A stretch of 64,000 nucleotides of DNA from Monilinia fructicola (GCA_008692225.1 VICG01000003.1:3159501-3223500); one strand, 5' to 3'. Shown: positions 33,601 to 46,124, counted from the stretch's first letter. The notes: a model not told the origin generated them from the sequence alone. Translations and numbers: made by a program.

Positions 33601-36600
33601 AGAAAATGCTTTATAATTGGTAAAGAAAACTGAAAAATATTATATACAATAATGGTAGAAAAAACTAATCTTACACTTAAAATCTAATAGTAAAATATTA
33701 TAATATAAAATATAAACCTTAAATATTTAAAATAGATGATATAGTTTAATTAATAATAAAAAATCTATCTATAGATAAAAAATGTATTAAACTAGATTTT
33801 AAAAATATTGGTTTTTTTAAAGTAATAAAAAGTATAGAATTATAAAGTTTATAAATTAAAATTATTATTAATCTTTTAAATATTATAATATTTTCTATAC
33901 TAACCTTTTTACATTATACAAAATAACAATATAGATAAATTACGTTTAGATAAAGCTAAAAAAGAATTAAATTATAAATTTGTATAGAATATATAATATA
34001 AGAATACTATTTCAAAATAGTACATTGAAAAAGATTTTTAATTCTAAAATAAAAGAAAAATAAAAAAAATTAAAATTTTTAATTAAATAAAAAAGTTATT
34101 TAAATAATAAAAATATATAATGAAAGCTAAAAAATCTAATTAATATTTAAGATATAATAAAGGAATTTTTTAAATTATATTTATTTACTATAAAAGCTTT
34201 TTATAGAAGATATTAAGAATTTAAAATAAAATAAAAATAAATAAATATTAATTTATATTATAAATAGGAAGATATATTATTATCCTAATTTTAAGAATAA
34301 AATTAAATTAAAAGAAGATTAAATAAAGTTATTATAAATCAAAGATTGTAAAAATAGTATTTAGATAATTAAAATTGGATCTTAGATTACTATAATAATA
34401 ATTTATTTTAAAAATAATAAATTATTACTTAAATAAGCTTATATAATCCTGAAAATATTATGAAAAATATATTGATTGATAAATCAAGATATATAAGGTA
34501 ACTAAATAATTAGCAATATTATTATAGTAATATTAGGGATAAACCTTATTTTTTAAGTAAAGGGATATTAAGTTAACTTTGGAAATTCTTAATAGATATT
34601 CTATATAAGAAAAGGGGTTAAAGTATTAATTTCAATATTTTTAAAAAATGTAGAAATAGAATTTATTAATTTTATTAATATTATTATTCTTTATTATAAA
34701 CCTTGTAAATTACTATATTATTAATACTTTTTAAGTTTCATTTCTATTAAAATATTCTTTTTTAAAAATAATATTAATAATACTAAATTAATTAGAATAA
34801 GTGTAATAAATTCTAATAAATTAGAATTAATATTTTAAATTAATAAAGCAATATTAATAATAAATGTTTTTTGGATTATAATAAAAATATAGGGTTTATT
34901 AATTATAAAAGGATAATTTGATTTATATAATAATGAAATGTAAAAAAAATCTATAATATGATAAATACTAAAATAGGGAGAATTATAGAAAATAAATAGA
35001 ATTAAATGTAAAAAACAAGTTTTTAAGAGAAGCAATTACAAAAAAGTATATTTTGAATATATAGAATATTATTAATCTTTTTTATAAAAAAATGATTGAA
35101 AGATTTAAAAGCAAGTATTATTAATTATTCTGCTTTTAAAAAAAGTAATAATATATAAATAGTATATAAATTTGATAAAAGAATAAAAACGCAATTTAAT
35201 TATATTAATGTATATAAGAAAAAATAGTTGTATATAGCAAAGAACAATTAAACAAAAATTAAAATAAAACTGAAGTAATTATTAAAAATAAAAGAAAGTT
35301 AATAAAGAATAATCAGGTAAAAATTAGAGTGAAATTATAATTATATTTGAGTTGATTGGTAATAAAAAGAAAATAATTATAAAGCAATAATTAAGTATAT
35401 AATTTAATTTTAAAAATAAAAAAATAAAGATTAATAGAAAAATAAAAAATAAAAAAGCTAAAAGAAAAGAAAAGAATAAAGAAAAGAGAAGAGAAAGCTA
35501 ATAAATCGATTATATTATAAAAAAAAACTAAAAAACCAACTATATCATAAATCAAAAAAACTATAAATATAGATAAAATAATATTGAATATTTTAAGAAA
35601 TATAAAAAAAATAAAAAACAATATATTTATATAAAAAATATAGAATAATAATAATAAAATTATTTAAAATAATAAAAAAACTACAATTGTAAAAAACAAA
35701 AAGATGAAGGTATTTATATTAAACCAATAAATTAAATGAAGAATGTAATTAAAAAAAAGAAAATTCTTAGTATTTATGTTAAAACTAAAAACCAAAATAG
35801 AAACCATAAATGAAAATAAATAATTTGATAAATTTATATTAAAATTAACAAAAAAATTAATAAATTGGAATAAAAATAACTTATTAAAAGGATTTAATAA
35901 TCTTTTAAATTTTAATTAAAATAACAAAAAAAATATTAATTAAAGAATTTTATAGGGAAATCTTTAAGAATTAGAATACTTTAACAGATTTTAGCTTAAA
36001 ATCATTAATACTAAAGAGAAAAGTAAATAATATACAAATAGAATATAATACTATAATTAAAAACTATTATTTAATAAAAAAAAAAAAGATTAAAACGATA
36101 GGTAAAAATCTAATAAAAATAAGGTTTGGGGAATATATATTATACTAGAAAAATCTAAAGCTTTAGTATTTTTGAAAATCCGATTTAATATATATAAGTT
36201 AATCTTAAATTTTATAAATAAAAAATTACAATTCTTTATAAAGGGATAATATTTATTTTATAGGATATATAATATATATATATTGGTTTTATAAAGCTTT
36301 GTTAAATTATAATACAAAATGTTTAATAAATTACCATTTCGCAAATAAATATATTATAGTTTGAATTACAAAAACTAGATTTTATAAATGGTATATAATA
36401 CAATTAAAAATAAAATGGAATTAGATTATTAATATACATATCAATAAAAACGAAATAGTTTTCAATCTGTTAATACCAATTCAAATATATCTTTAAATAT
36501 ATAGAATAAAGATAAGTATAATAATTATCAATAAAGGTGGTTTAATATTACAATTAAATAATAAAAGTCTAAACAAAATGGAATTAGATAATATATTTTA

Positions 36601-37006
36601 TTTACTAAAAAAAATAGCAGAATATAATTTGTAACTAAATAAAAACCAAAGAATCAAATTTAACGTTAAAAAAGCATTAAAAATAAAAAAAAATAACGAA
36701 ATAATAAAAAAGTAATATTTTATACTATATACTAGGGGTAGCATCGGAATAATATTAAGGTAAGTTGAAGAAAAGTATAAACTATAATAGAAAAAAGAGA
36801 AAACTTATATTTATTTTGTTTTCTTTCTTTTTTACTTAAAAATATATTATTTAACAAAAGCTAAAAGAGTAATAAGAAAAGAATTTTTATAGAATATTAT
36901 AAAATTAACAAATTTTTTTTTTTATAAAACCTTTAAGGGTATTATTATTAGTTAAGAAATAATTTGCAATAGTTTACTAGAATATTAAATATAAAAGAGG
37001 AGGTTA

Positions 37007-37150
37007 TATTAAAAAGCAACCCTAAATAAAGGTCACATAACCATTCAAGCTAGTACTTAAATGGAAAGGATCTTTAATCCTTTCCTTTTCTCCTTATGAA
37101 TAACTATATTATTTCAGTTGACCCCTCTATTTTCCTTATACCTCGTCACA
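37007..37150 (+). repeat. 3' LTR (144 bp)
   Basis: Same length and order as the left LTR. The start reads TATTAAAAAGCAACC (the TG has become TA) and the end reads CCTCGTCACA, which is less mutated than the left copy. It follows the purine tract at 36994-37003. Confidence 0.9.
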
Positions 37151-37429
37151 CGTATAGACCTTATATAGTTTTTTTAAACTAATTTACTCCTACTTAATAA
37201 GACGTTTTAGAATATATAACTTATAAATAGATATATAACTTACAAATAGATATATATATATATATATATATTCTTAACTTTATATTATTAACTACGCTAG
37301 TAATATTACTTTTGCTAATATACTAAGACTAATTATCGGCTTTATTATTACTAACTCCTTTCGTAATAATTATTATACTAATATTATTATAAATCTTTAT
37401 TTTTCCTCTATTCTTTTTCTATTTATAAA

Positions 37430-37595
37430 TTTCATTATACTATGATTTATATAAAATTAAGTTTTATAAGATAAATCTTTTATAACAAACATTAAAATAC
37501 TAAATCTATAATACCTATCTATACCTTTTATAGAGTTGTATTAGGGTTTTATTAGGTAATTATAAGTTTTATATTTATATATACCTTATTTACAA
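37430..37595. mobile_element. Partial copy of the 31817-32614 TIR element (right part)
   Basis: It shares AAAATACTAAATCTATAATA, a TATAGA-GTT-AGG spacing and TAATTATAAGTTTTATATTT with about 32495-32590 of the full element. The terminal GC-rich end is missing. Confidence 0.45.
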
Positions 37596-37628
37596 CCTAT
37601 AAGAGTAGATAAATAAATAAATAATTAT

Positions 37629-38030
37629 AATAGATCCTAATTATAACGGATTCAATTATATTGAAATCCTAATTATACTAGGATTTTTTTAGATTATACT
37701 TTATTTTATAGAGAAGTAATAGAATTTTTCGATATAATAGAATATTATTATACTTTTTAAAATTCTAATAATTATAAAAAGGTTTTTTAATATAAATTTA
37801 TATAGGATTATTAATTAATATATAATATTTTATTAAAAAAAAGTTTATTGTATACCTAGGTAATCTTATCAAAGTTTCAATCTATATAAATTATATAAAT
37901 CTGTATAATCTTATATAATATTTGTATAAATCCTATATGATTTTTTATATATACTTAATCGTACTAGAATCCTGGCTATACTGGATCTAATTGGCCGGAA
38001 TTCTTCGTCCGGTATAACCAGGTTCTAATT
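37629..38030. mobile_element. Possible TIR element of about 400 bp
   Basis: The left end (37629 onward, AATAGATCCTAATTATAACGGA) resembles the reverse complement of the right end (AATTAGAACCTGGTTATACCGGA, 38008-38030) with RIP-type differences. The right end itself carries a second hairpin (CCTGGCTATACTGGA facing TCCGGTATAACCAGG, 37971-38022). Eye alignment only. Confidence 0.45.
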
Positions 38031-38688
38031 ACTGTACCACCCCCCTCCTAATCTCGCTCTCTCAATACCTACCTACCGACCGGATCATCATACTGGCGAT
38101 ATACCACCATACCACCATACCACCATACATATCATCAATTTCTATCCATCTATCCATCTCTTCATCTATCCATACGATCATAACTCATCACCTGAAGAGA
38201 ACGTCAGAGACCAATACCAGTACCAGTACCAATACCAATGTTGATATTGATGCTGATGCTGATGCTGATACCGGAGTCTGTTAACATTTTTGATCTTGAT
38301 TTCCATTTCCATTTCCATTTCCATGTCCATTCATCTTCAATTTGGGGTTCATTGTAATTTGATTTCAATTTGATGGTTTTGATTCCTATACTCCAACAAC
38401 TGAGTGAACTATCCATGACCCATCCCCATCCAATCCCACGCCATCCCATCCCATCCCATCCCGTCCCATTCCATTCCATTCCATTTGCCCATATTCATCG
38501 ACTTTATCTTCGGAATTTTGATTTACTACAAGAAACAAGGAATTAAAAACTCCATCCAGATCATCTTACTCCCGCACCAGTAAACACCAGTCATGTACTG
38601 TACTACTGCCCTAGAAGAAAGTTCTGTTCTGAATTGAATCTTACAAAACCATAACCTTCTCATCCATCCTCATTCCCATCCCTATCAC
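38031..38688. other. 3' flank of NUP133, microsatellite-rich
   Basis: The base composition returns to normal at about 37970-38040. It contains ACCATACC repeats (38100-38127), CAGTACCAATAC and GATGCT repeats (38213-38268), CATTTC repeats (38303-38322) and CATCC/CATTC repeats (38435-38485). No gene seen. Confidence 0.6.
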
Positions 38689-41600
38689 TCAATATAACTT
38701 TACCGAGCTTCTAAAACTGCCAGATCTAACACTTCCACTAGCACTACCTCTTCCATCAAATTTTGGTTTGGCCTTATGTCTTGGCTTCGACATCAACATA
38801 TCTTCTGCTCTTCCCTTTTCATTATCAGCAATACTCCTCTCCAATTCTTCTAGTGTCCTCGCAGCCTCTCTATCCATAATCGAACCCTCACTAGTTTCCG
38901 CTCCGATTTCATTTCTAAAATCTAGTTTTGCAACTTCCAGCGCCTGTTGATGCCATTTTTCTAATCTAGCAGTCTCGAGGTAGGGAGTTAATGTATCGTC
39001 TTCAATTTGATGATCTTGCATCATGCGTTCACGCATACTGGCATCAATTCGAGACCAGCGTTGTTCTAGTTCATCCGTGCATGCCCCAATGACTTCTTGA
39101 GGAATTAATGGTTTGATCGTGAGATCCTTTTCAAAAATGCCTGTTGAGATAGGGTTAGCATATAATTTGAGAAAAGTCATTGTATCGACAAAACTTACGA
39201 TTCTTGAAGCAGGCTTTGAGTGTCCAATACAGTGCTGTTGTCTTCAGCTGATCTTCCACAGATTGATCATCCTTAGCTTCTGTATTGTTTATCGCAGCCC
39301 AGTCATCTCTCAGAAGACATCTTCTCCAGATAACACGTTGCATAAGTAACTTCTCCTCTTTATTTAAGCCCCCCAGGCGAATAGCTTCAAGAGCCCAGTA
39401 AAATCTGCCCATACTGAAATCATCTTGTTCCATTGCTCTGAAATTATCACCCATCAGGGTAAGCAAGTCAATCAAACAGAATGCATCCATAGCTTCATGC
39501 TTGACGAGATGAGTCATGCTATTTTCAAGTAGGTTCATGAAGGAGAACTGCCTTTTCAAATCCTTATTTCCATGACTTTCCAGAGCAAGTTGAACTTCTG
39601 CATTATCGTCGATAGCTGTATTGATGGAGGGGTATATGTATTTGTAAATCAGATCTTGAATCTTTAGCAATCCAAGCTCTTGGTTTGCTCTGACAAGTTC
39701 TGCTTCACCCCCATCAGGAATGAGTATCCCATCTTTCTGACTATAATTCCGACCTGCCATACGAGACAGCTTGCCGATGCTAAGTTCAACCTTTTTGCTC
39801 CACACATCACGTTCTCGATCTAATCCAAGTTCAAGAAGCATCCTCGCGGCCTCGTCGTAATCCTTTTCTCGTGTGATCTCATGGATCCAACCAATCTTAG
39901 CATACTCAGGTTTGTCACGTAGGAATGCCGTGAGGAATGCTCCCTGATTTTGGTAATCATTAAGCATCTGTTGTAGTTCTCCATGGCTGATGTAATGTTC
40001 ATAGAGAGCGGTAGCCCAACTCGCACCGAAATTTGCAAAGTACTTGTCCATCCGGTCACTGAGTTCTTTGGCTCGCTTCCCGAAATGTTCAAATTCATCT
40101 TGATCAATGCCCGGCATACGGAGTCTTTCGGCACAAACACCGACCTCAAACATCAGAACGCTGGCAAGCGTCTGTAAAATTTCATGTTTCTCTGCAAGTT
40201 TCATTGCCTCATCTGGAAGCTCCCATTCAGAAGCAAGACGCTTTAGTTGAGTATCTTGTGCAATGACTTGTAGACTTTGAATTCCTTCTGCCTGCATCTG
40301 AAGTTGTGGTGAGTCTTGCGCTGAGACCCAACGTATCCTCTCTGTATTGGACCGAATAGCCATATCGATGAGGGTAGGATGCTCTAGTCGTACTTTGTCG
40401 AGAACTTCTGGATCGGGACTCCCTTCGGTAAGAGGTTTATTCCAATATTCTTCAAGTAGGATCACGGCAAGGTCTGCTTGTTTTCGAGCGTTTTCGGCAA
40501 TGTAGAAAGTCGAAGTCCAAAACTCTGGAAGACCCTCGTAACCTTCTTCTAAGATTCCGTATGACAATATTTCTGATTGTAGTCCATAGAGTCTCAAATT
40601 TTCCATTCGAAAGTCAAAAGCACCCTCCAGAGCACCAATCAACAAATCATCAGATTGACTCACCATCTCTACTACCGAATCAGGAGAATTTTGTCCATCC
40701 TGCCATGTGTATTTGAGGATTTGAAATGACCAAGGTAGTGCCAGTTCTAGTCTGGCAACATCATGAATGAAAAAGTGTCGAACGCGATCGACTTCGCCTT
40801 TTTCAGGAACAGCCTCGGTTTTGAAATCTTCATGAATGTGATCCACAAGCTCAGGGAGAAGTCCACGTCGTTGTCCTTCTGGTAGTTCTCGAATACGGGA
40901 GTCATACCGCTGCCAAATGATCGTTGCCGCCGTCATCTTCTCTGCATTCCATAGCAACTTCCACCGCGTGACCCTGTCGAGTGCTACGCCAGTCGCCTTG
41001 AGGTGCTTAGCAAGATCGTGAAGTGCAGCTGATCGTCTTTTGAGGTGCTGTTCAAGTGAAGCAGATACCGAAGGAATAAAAGGGGTTTTGGATTGCACAA
41101 TCTCTAAACTCAACTCCAAAGCAGCTTCTCCAATCTCTTCCGCGGGAAATTGCAATTCTGATCTTCCTGAAAAGCTCAAGGGGTTTTGCGCCATTGTGCC
41201 AAAAAATACTGCTTGTTCCAGTTTGCTTTTCGCAGTGACCTGCTGTCCCGTACCAGATGTGAGCTTTTCAACATCAGTAGCTGCCACACGGATCACTCCC
41301 CCACCCCTAACAAGTAGAACGGCGGCGGGGTGCTTTGCTTTATATTTGCGCGACTTTGCCTCCTCGATTCCATGTGAAATATTTTGCGGTTCTTCCATGC
41401 CCGATCCCACAATCTCGACATTTGTGTCATCCCTAAAGTCTACCACATCCTCGAATGATGGTGTAAGTGTATGATCCTCCGAGCGAAGTTGCGAGTCGGG
41501 TGATTCAACCTGTTTTGCCCTTGAAACAACAACCACAGCACGGTCAAAGATAATATATGCAACAAGCGCTGGATTTGGTAGGTAGATTCGTGCTTTTGAA

Positions 41601-43046
41601 ATCGCATGTTTGTTGACCGGTGTGGTGTAAGATCTGATCAGTCGAACATTCTCCACAATCAACTGCTCCCGCTTGAGTACAACGTCAACCAGGGTGTAGT
41701 GAGTAGTGTGTCGATTGGAGAGGGATGTTAGCAACAGTATGCGATCCCCTTCATTTTCTTGGTTTTCCGGGGAATGGGGTGTGAAGGTAAAGTCAATAAC
41801 CTCGAATGTTTCTAATGAAAACTCGAACAGTGTAGGTTCGGCCTTTTTAATTTCCAAGACGATTGCTTCCCTTCCCTCAGCTTCGGCGTGCAGCGCATTC
41901 TGTCCATCTCTTTGGAGATTCCAAAGCTGTATTCTTCCTTTTCCTGTTGCGACAACAACATTTCGATCTCCTACATGCTCCTGTGGCCCGGCGCGAACAG
42001 CGGCAATATCTCCACGCCATGCCGAGCTAGACAGGACATTTCGAAGACTGCCGAATATGCCTCCGGCTAAAGGTCCGCTTGATCCTCTCAAGAATTGAAC
42101 AGATATTTCGGGTCTTCCATGTCCATCTCTAACTCGCAAATAAGCCAGTCGTCCGGTACTGAAGGCCAAAACAAATCCAGCGGTTTCCGCATTTAAAATT
42201 TGCACAACGGTTTCTCCGGAGAGCATTCCTGATATAGTTGAGCCAACCCCATTACTTTTCAATTTGATGAGATCAAGTGTAGCGGCGCTGGCGATAGATT
42301 CCCAATACGTGATTTTGCCAGTGGTAGGTATGACAACGACAAGCCCTGGCTCCGAGGATGATGCAGAGGGTGAAACTAATGATCCAAGGGGAAGAGGGTC
42401 TGATCCATGCTTGGTGATATGAGGTAAAGCGAATGTAAAGGTTTCGGGGAAGGAATGTTAATGGCGTATGGCCAGACAAATGCGTGAGAATGGGTGAGAG
42501 CAAGGGCATAACCACTATCCGAATATATCGCGCCGTGTTGACGAGCTATAAGGTCGATTTAGAAAAGAAGATGTAGGTCAATGAAGGAGTAATAAATACC
42601 TGTGATATCGGTGCGAATTTGATCTGGAAGGGCAGGAAGTTTACTAACGGTATAGGTATCATTCTTCGTCTGCCAGAGGACGTAGATTATCAGTTTCCGA
42701 GAGTCAAAATACAATGCGACGGTCAAAAACTCACAAGAACCACACTACCATCCCCTTTCCCGGCCCTTTCTCCTCCTTTCGACTTCTTACCTCTGACTGC
42801 TATCTCTCGTCTGGGATTTGGTACCTCCTTGGGACTTTCGCGCATAGTCAAAGTAGCTGCTTTACTGCTTCTTGCCTCATCCATCTCAGGTGTTCCATTA
42901 GGGGCGAATGTCTGGTCATCGTATGAGCTTCGAACTCTTTTGCTTTTTGGTTGTGCTAATGAATTCTCATTTGAACGGGGTCGCGGTCGTCGTCTACTAC
43001 TCCTTACTGGAGCAGGAGCGCCGGCGTTGATTGTTGGCGAAAACAT
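38689..43046 (-). CDS. NUP133: Nucleoporin Nup133, four exons, one 1-nt frameshift
   Basis: Exons are 42735-43046, 42600-42669, 39199-42545 and 38689-39140, joined by short GT-AG introns (65, 54 and 58 nt). The N-terminus is basic and disordered (RSSRRRPRPRS). It is followed by the family start (TYTVSKLPALPDQI, then SGYALALTHSHAFVW), a beta-propeller region with GRIQLWNLQRDGQ, and a long alpha-solenoid. The solenoid includes LALPWSFQILKY, a region near YISHGELQQML and FKNRIFEKDLTIKPL across the last intron. Near 42447 one base is missing; restoring it gives PSPETFTFALPHI and a frame of about 1393 aa, the usual size for fungal homologues. Known role: Y-complex scaffold of the nuclear pore. It is divergent from the AFG1-like gene. 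Confidence 0.9.
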
Positions 43047-44054
43047 CTCAGAGGTGAATTGGAAATCGAATTAGATGATGGAGTGTAAGATAATGGAAAG
43101 ATTGATGGAGTTGTTGGGCATTATTCGTTGAAGGTAGTAATTATCGTAGAAATTATCATAGCTCGTTCGGGTTTGTTTTGTTTTGAAAGCTTCTTAAAGT
43201 TTAGATCAATCTGCCAAAATATCGGATCAAAAAATTAACATTAGGTACAAAAGGCAAAAGGCGGTGGAAAGAAAGCACGCGTCCTCGCAGGCTGAGCTTT
43301 GACCATGTTTGAGCAAGGCTGAGGGTTCAAGCTTACCCGTGGATTTAGTACTTGAGTATGTATGGTAACGATGGTAATGATGGCAATGATGGCAATGATG
43401 GCAATGATGGCAATGATGGTAATGATGGTAATGATGGTAATGATGGTAACCTTGGAAGCTTCAAAGACATCTTTTATATAATTATGAGGGAATGAATGAA
43501 GAAGTTGATTCAAGACTTTCATCGGCAACTACAGCACAATTCTCCCACTCAATTGGATTCTTCCATCTGGAGTCTTTCTGCGCATATCTTGAAAGTATAT
43601 GTCTACATGATTGATTCAATGCAATACATGCGACCTTCCTAGGTCACCTTGAGCTTACCTACCAACATTAGAAGGCTACTAGGTATTCATTCATTTACCC
43701 AATACCCCGGGCCAGCAGAGAAAACCACCAACTTGGATCTTGCGCGTGATTGCATATTGCATTCATACGATTCCTTCACTCCCAGTACATCCAGGTAGTT
43801 GCTAAATGGCTTACTAAGTATTCTCCAAAGACTGTCATACTTATTCCAAGGTAACTCGAGTAGGCACCTTTTATGGAAATGTTAGATAATAACCTTATGC
43901 AAGGCTGAAAATGCCAAAAGGCTGAAATACAAGGCTGATCAAGTGAACCGATTAAGTGCCGGCGATGACGCTTGCATTTTCAACCCCTCATGAACATCAA
44001 CCATGGGCATTATTGGAATTCCCTTTTCTTCCATATTGATCATGAAAGTTCCAA
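43047..44054. promoter_or_regulatory. Divergent intergenic region NUP133 / AFG1-like
   Basis: One kb between divergent starts; it must hold both promoters. A 9-bp minisatellite occupies 43363-43450. No other gene seen. Confidence 0.45.
43363..43450. repeat. 9-bp minisatellite (GATGGYAAT)n
   Basis: About nine direct units GATGGCAAT or GATGGTAAT; the C/T variants are grouped in blocks. Confidence 0.9.
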
Positions 44055-46124
44055 ATGCCACCAACAAACCTCCCTCAATCAACGGGGCTAACAATAACCA
44101 ATCCCCTCATTTTATATCGAGCTCTCTTGGCTACTAAAGCAATTGACCCTGATCCAGCTCAACATCGTATAGCTTTACATTTACAAAAGCTCTACTTACG
44201 ATTGAAAGACTACAAACCTCAATCCGAATATGCAGCTCGACTTAAAGCAATCAGTCAGGCCATTCATGATGGCCAGAATGATGAAGATGGCCGGACGGTA
44301 GCAGTGCCTGGTCATCCTCTAAGGAACAATCCGCTATTTGCTCATTTATTCAAAAGAAAAGAACGTCAAGATACACTTGCCATGACGAGAGTTCTTACAA
44401 GCCATGAAGCGGCAATGCATCTTGACTCGCCCCAAGGCATATTGCTTCACGGTGAAGTTGGTACTGGAAAGTCAATGTTGCTGGACATGCTAGCAGACAG
44501 TCTACCGAACAGCAAGAAAAGAAGATGGCATTTCAATACATTTATGTTGGAAACTTTTGCGCGTCTAGAACAATTGAGACACTCTCGCTCCAAGCATGGA
44601 GATCTAGGGTCAGAGGATTATTCTTTACTTTGGCTAGCAAAGGATATGATTGAGAAATCGCCCATCCTCTTTTTAGATGAGTTTCAATTGCCAGATCGAG
44701 CTGCTAGTAAAATTTTGAGTAATCTTCTCACGCCATTCTTCCAGTTGGGCGGTGTACTCATTGCATCCTCAAACCGTATGCCAGAAGAGCTGGAAAAGGC
44801 CAGTGGTATGGATTATACTGTGCCTGGAAGAGGGGGACTTGTGAAAAATTGGCTAGGGTTAGCCAAGCCACATAAACTTGATATGTTCTCAACTGGAAAC
44901 GAATTTTCGGGTTTTGTTGGCGTCTTGAAAGCCAGATGTGAGATTTGGGATATGGGAAAAGGTGGTAGAGATTGGAGACGAAGAGAGATTGAAGATATAG
45001 ATGAGGAAGAGGCAGAAATGGCCGAAGTAATGAGAGAGGAAATGATAGAAGGCTTTACCGGAATCGGAAAACTTTATCCAGGCGACCTTGGAGTTGAATA
45101 TAAACAAAGTGGCCATGAAAACAATGACGATAAGGTAACCGAAAAGGGTGCTAAAGCAAGTACTCCGAAGAAGTACCTTCTTACTTCAGACAGTGATGAT
45201 GCCTGGCAGAAAGTAATAAAATCAGCTTTCCTATCTTCACCAGATTCAATTCCATGGCAATCAACCACTCTTCTTGTCTATGGTCGTACAGTTACAGTCC
45301 CTCGCTATCTCAATGGTATAACGTACTGGGACTTTCCTACTCTGTGCGGAGGTACTTTCGGTCCTGCAGACTACATAACTATGGCATCTACCTTCCACAC
45401 CTTCATCATCGATGCAGTCCCCATACTCACCCTCCTGCAAAAAAATGAAGCAAGACGTCTCATCACCCTTCTCGATGCCCTCTACGAAGCCCGCTGTAAA
45501 CTCATCATCCGCGCCGCCGTCGGTCCAGATTCCCTCTTCTTCCCCGAAACACAACTCTCTCCCTCCTCAGACCCAGATTCCGAGTCCATGGAGAACCCTC
45601 AAGATGCCGTGTACCCGGAAACCCTCTCCGAAATTTACCAAGACCAAACGTCCCCCTTTCGTCCGAACATCTCAACCTACACCGATGCCCCAAGTATCAA
45701 AGCAGGTTATGATCCAGACGAAGATGCGGATTTCAATCCGGCTCCCGGGGCGGGTCATGAGATTGGACGGAAGAGAGCACTGGATTTTGGGAGGACGGAA
45801 AGCTTTACAGGGGAGGACGAGAGGTTCGCGTACAAGAGGGCTGCGAGCCGGTTGTGGGAGATGTGTGGGGCGAGATGGCATGCGAGAAGTGGGGAGGGCG
45901 AGGGCTGGTGGAGACCATTGAGTGCAGAGGCTAGGGGGTGGGAAAAGAGGAGTGGGGATGGAGTGGGTGCTAGGGATGGGGGTGGTGAGATGGAGAATGG
46001 GAGTGCGAAGGCTGAGGGTGACGTGAGGATGGGTGGGTTCATGGAGCTTGAGAGGCCCGCAGGCTTGGAGGGAAAGGAGTTGGAGGAGAGGGAAAGATTG
46101 GGGGGTGGAGTGGCTCAGAGGTAG
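44055..46124 (+). CDS. AFG1: AFG1/LACE1-type mitochondrial AAA ATPase
   Basis: A single 689-aa frame from ATG 44055. Residues 20-75 match the family N-terminal region (HLQKLYLRLKDY). Walker A is GEVGTGKS (133-140), Walker B ILFLDEFQ (204-211) and sensor 1 IASSNR (236-241). The AFG1-specific RWHFNTFMLE lies between them (157-166). C-terminal family blocks include a TVTVPRYLNGITYWDFPTLC-like stretch and FHTFIIDAVPIL. The tail is Gly/Glu-rich and expanded compared with yeast. Known role: ATPase of the mitochondrial inner membrane involved in turnover of respiratory subunits. A clear cleavable presequence is not obvious at this start, so a further upstream exon is possible. It converges with MPP10, whose stop lies 240 bp away. 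Confidence 0.9.
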   Translation: MPPTNLPQSTGLTITNPLILYRALLATKAIDPDPAQHRIALHLQKLYLRLKDYKPQSEYAARLKAISQAIHDGQNDEDGRTVAVPGHPLRNNPLFAHLFKRKERQDTLAMTRVLTSHEAAMHLDSPQGILLHGEVGTGKSMLLDMLADSLPNSKKRRWHFNTFMLETFARLEQLRHSRSKHGDLGSEDYSLLWLAKDMIEKSPILFLDEFQLPDRAASKILSNLLTPFFQLGGVLIASSNRMPEELEKASGMDYTVPGRGGLVKNWLGLAKPHKLDMFSTGNEFSGFVGVLKARCEIWDMGKGGRDWRRREIEDIDEEEAEMAEVMREEMIEGFTGIGKLYPGDLGVEYKQSGHENNDDKVTEKGAKASTPKKYLLTSDSDDAWQKVIKSAFLSSPDSIPWQSTTLLVYGRTVTVPRYLNGITYWDFPTLCGGTFGPADYITMASTFHTFIIDAVPILTLLQKNEARRLITLLDALYEARCKLIIRAAVGPDSLFFPETQLSPSSDPDSESMENPQDAVYPETLSEIYQDQTSPFRPNISTYTDAPSIKAGYDPDEDADFNPAPGAGHEIGRKRALDFGRTESFTGEDERFAYKRAASRLWEMCGARWHARSGEGEGWWRPLSAEARGWEKRSGDGVGARDGGGEMENGSAKAEGDVRMGGFMELERPAGLEGKELEERERLGGGVAQR

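Larger units (their letters stand above)
25882..37150 (+). mobile_element. RIP-decayed Ty3/gypsy LTR retrotransposon with nested insertions
   Basis: It is bounded by two 144-bp direct repeats (25882-26025 and 37007-37150) that differ mainly by C/T and G/A changes. The left copy begins TG and ends CA. The flanking pentamers TATAT and CGTAT would agree as a target duplication if one copy was RIP-mutated. The order of decayed pol signatures on the + strand is: a protease-like D-x-GA at about 28235, reverse transcriptase at about 29085-29310 (KAYNLI-type segment, then a YLDD-type site reading NN), RNase H end at about 30050 and integrase at about 32760-33500. This order is that of Ty3/gypsy. A purine tract (AAAGAGGAGG, 36994-37003) precedes the right LTR. 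The frames are full of TAA/TAG at positions where Trp or Gln codons are expected. Non-functional. Confidence 0.85.
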
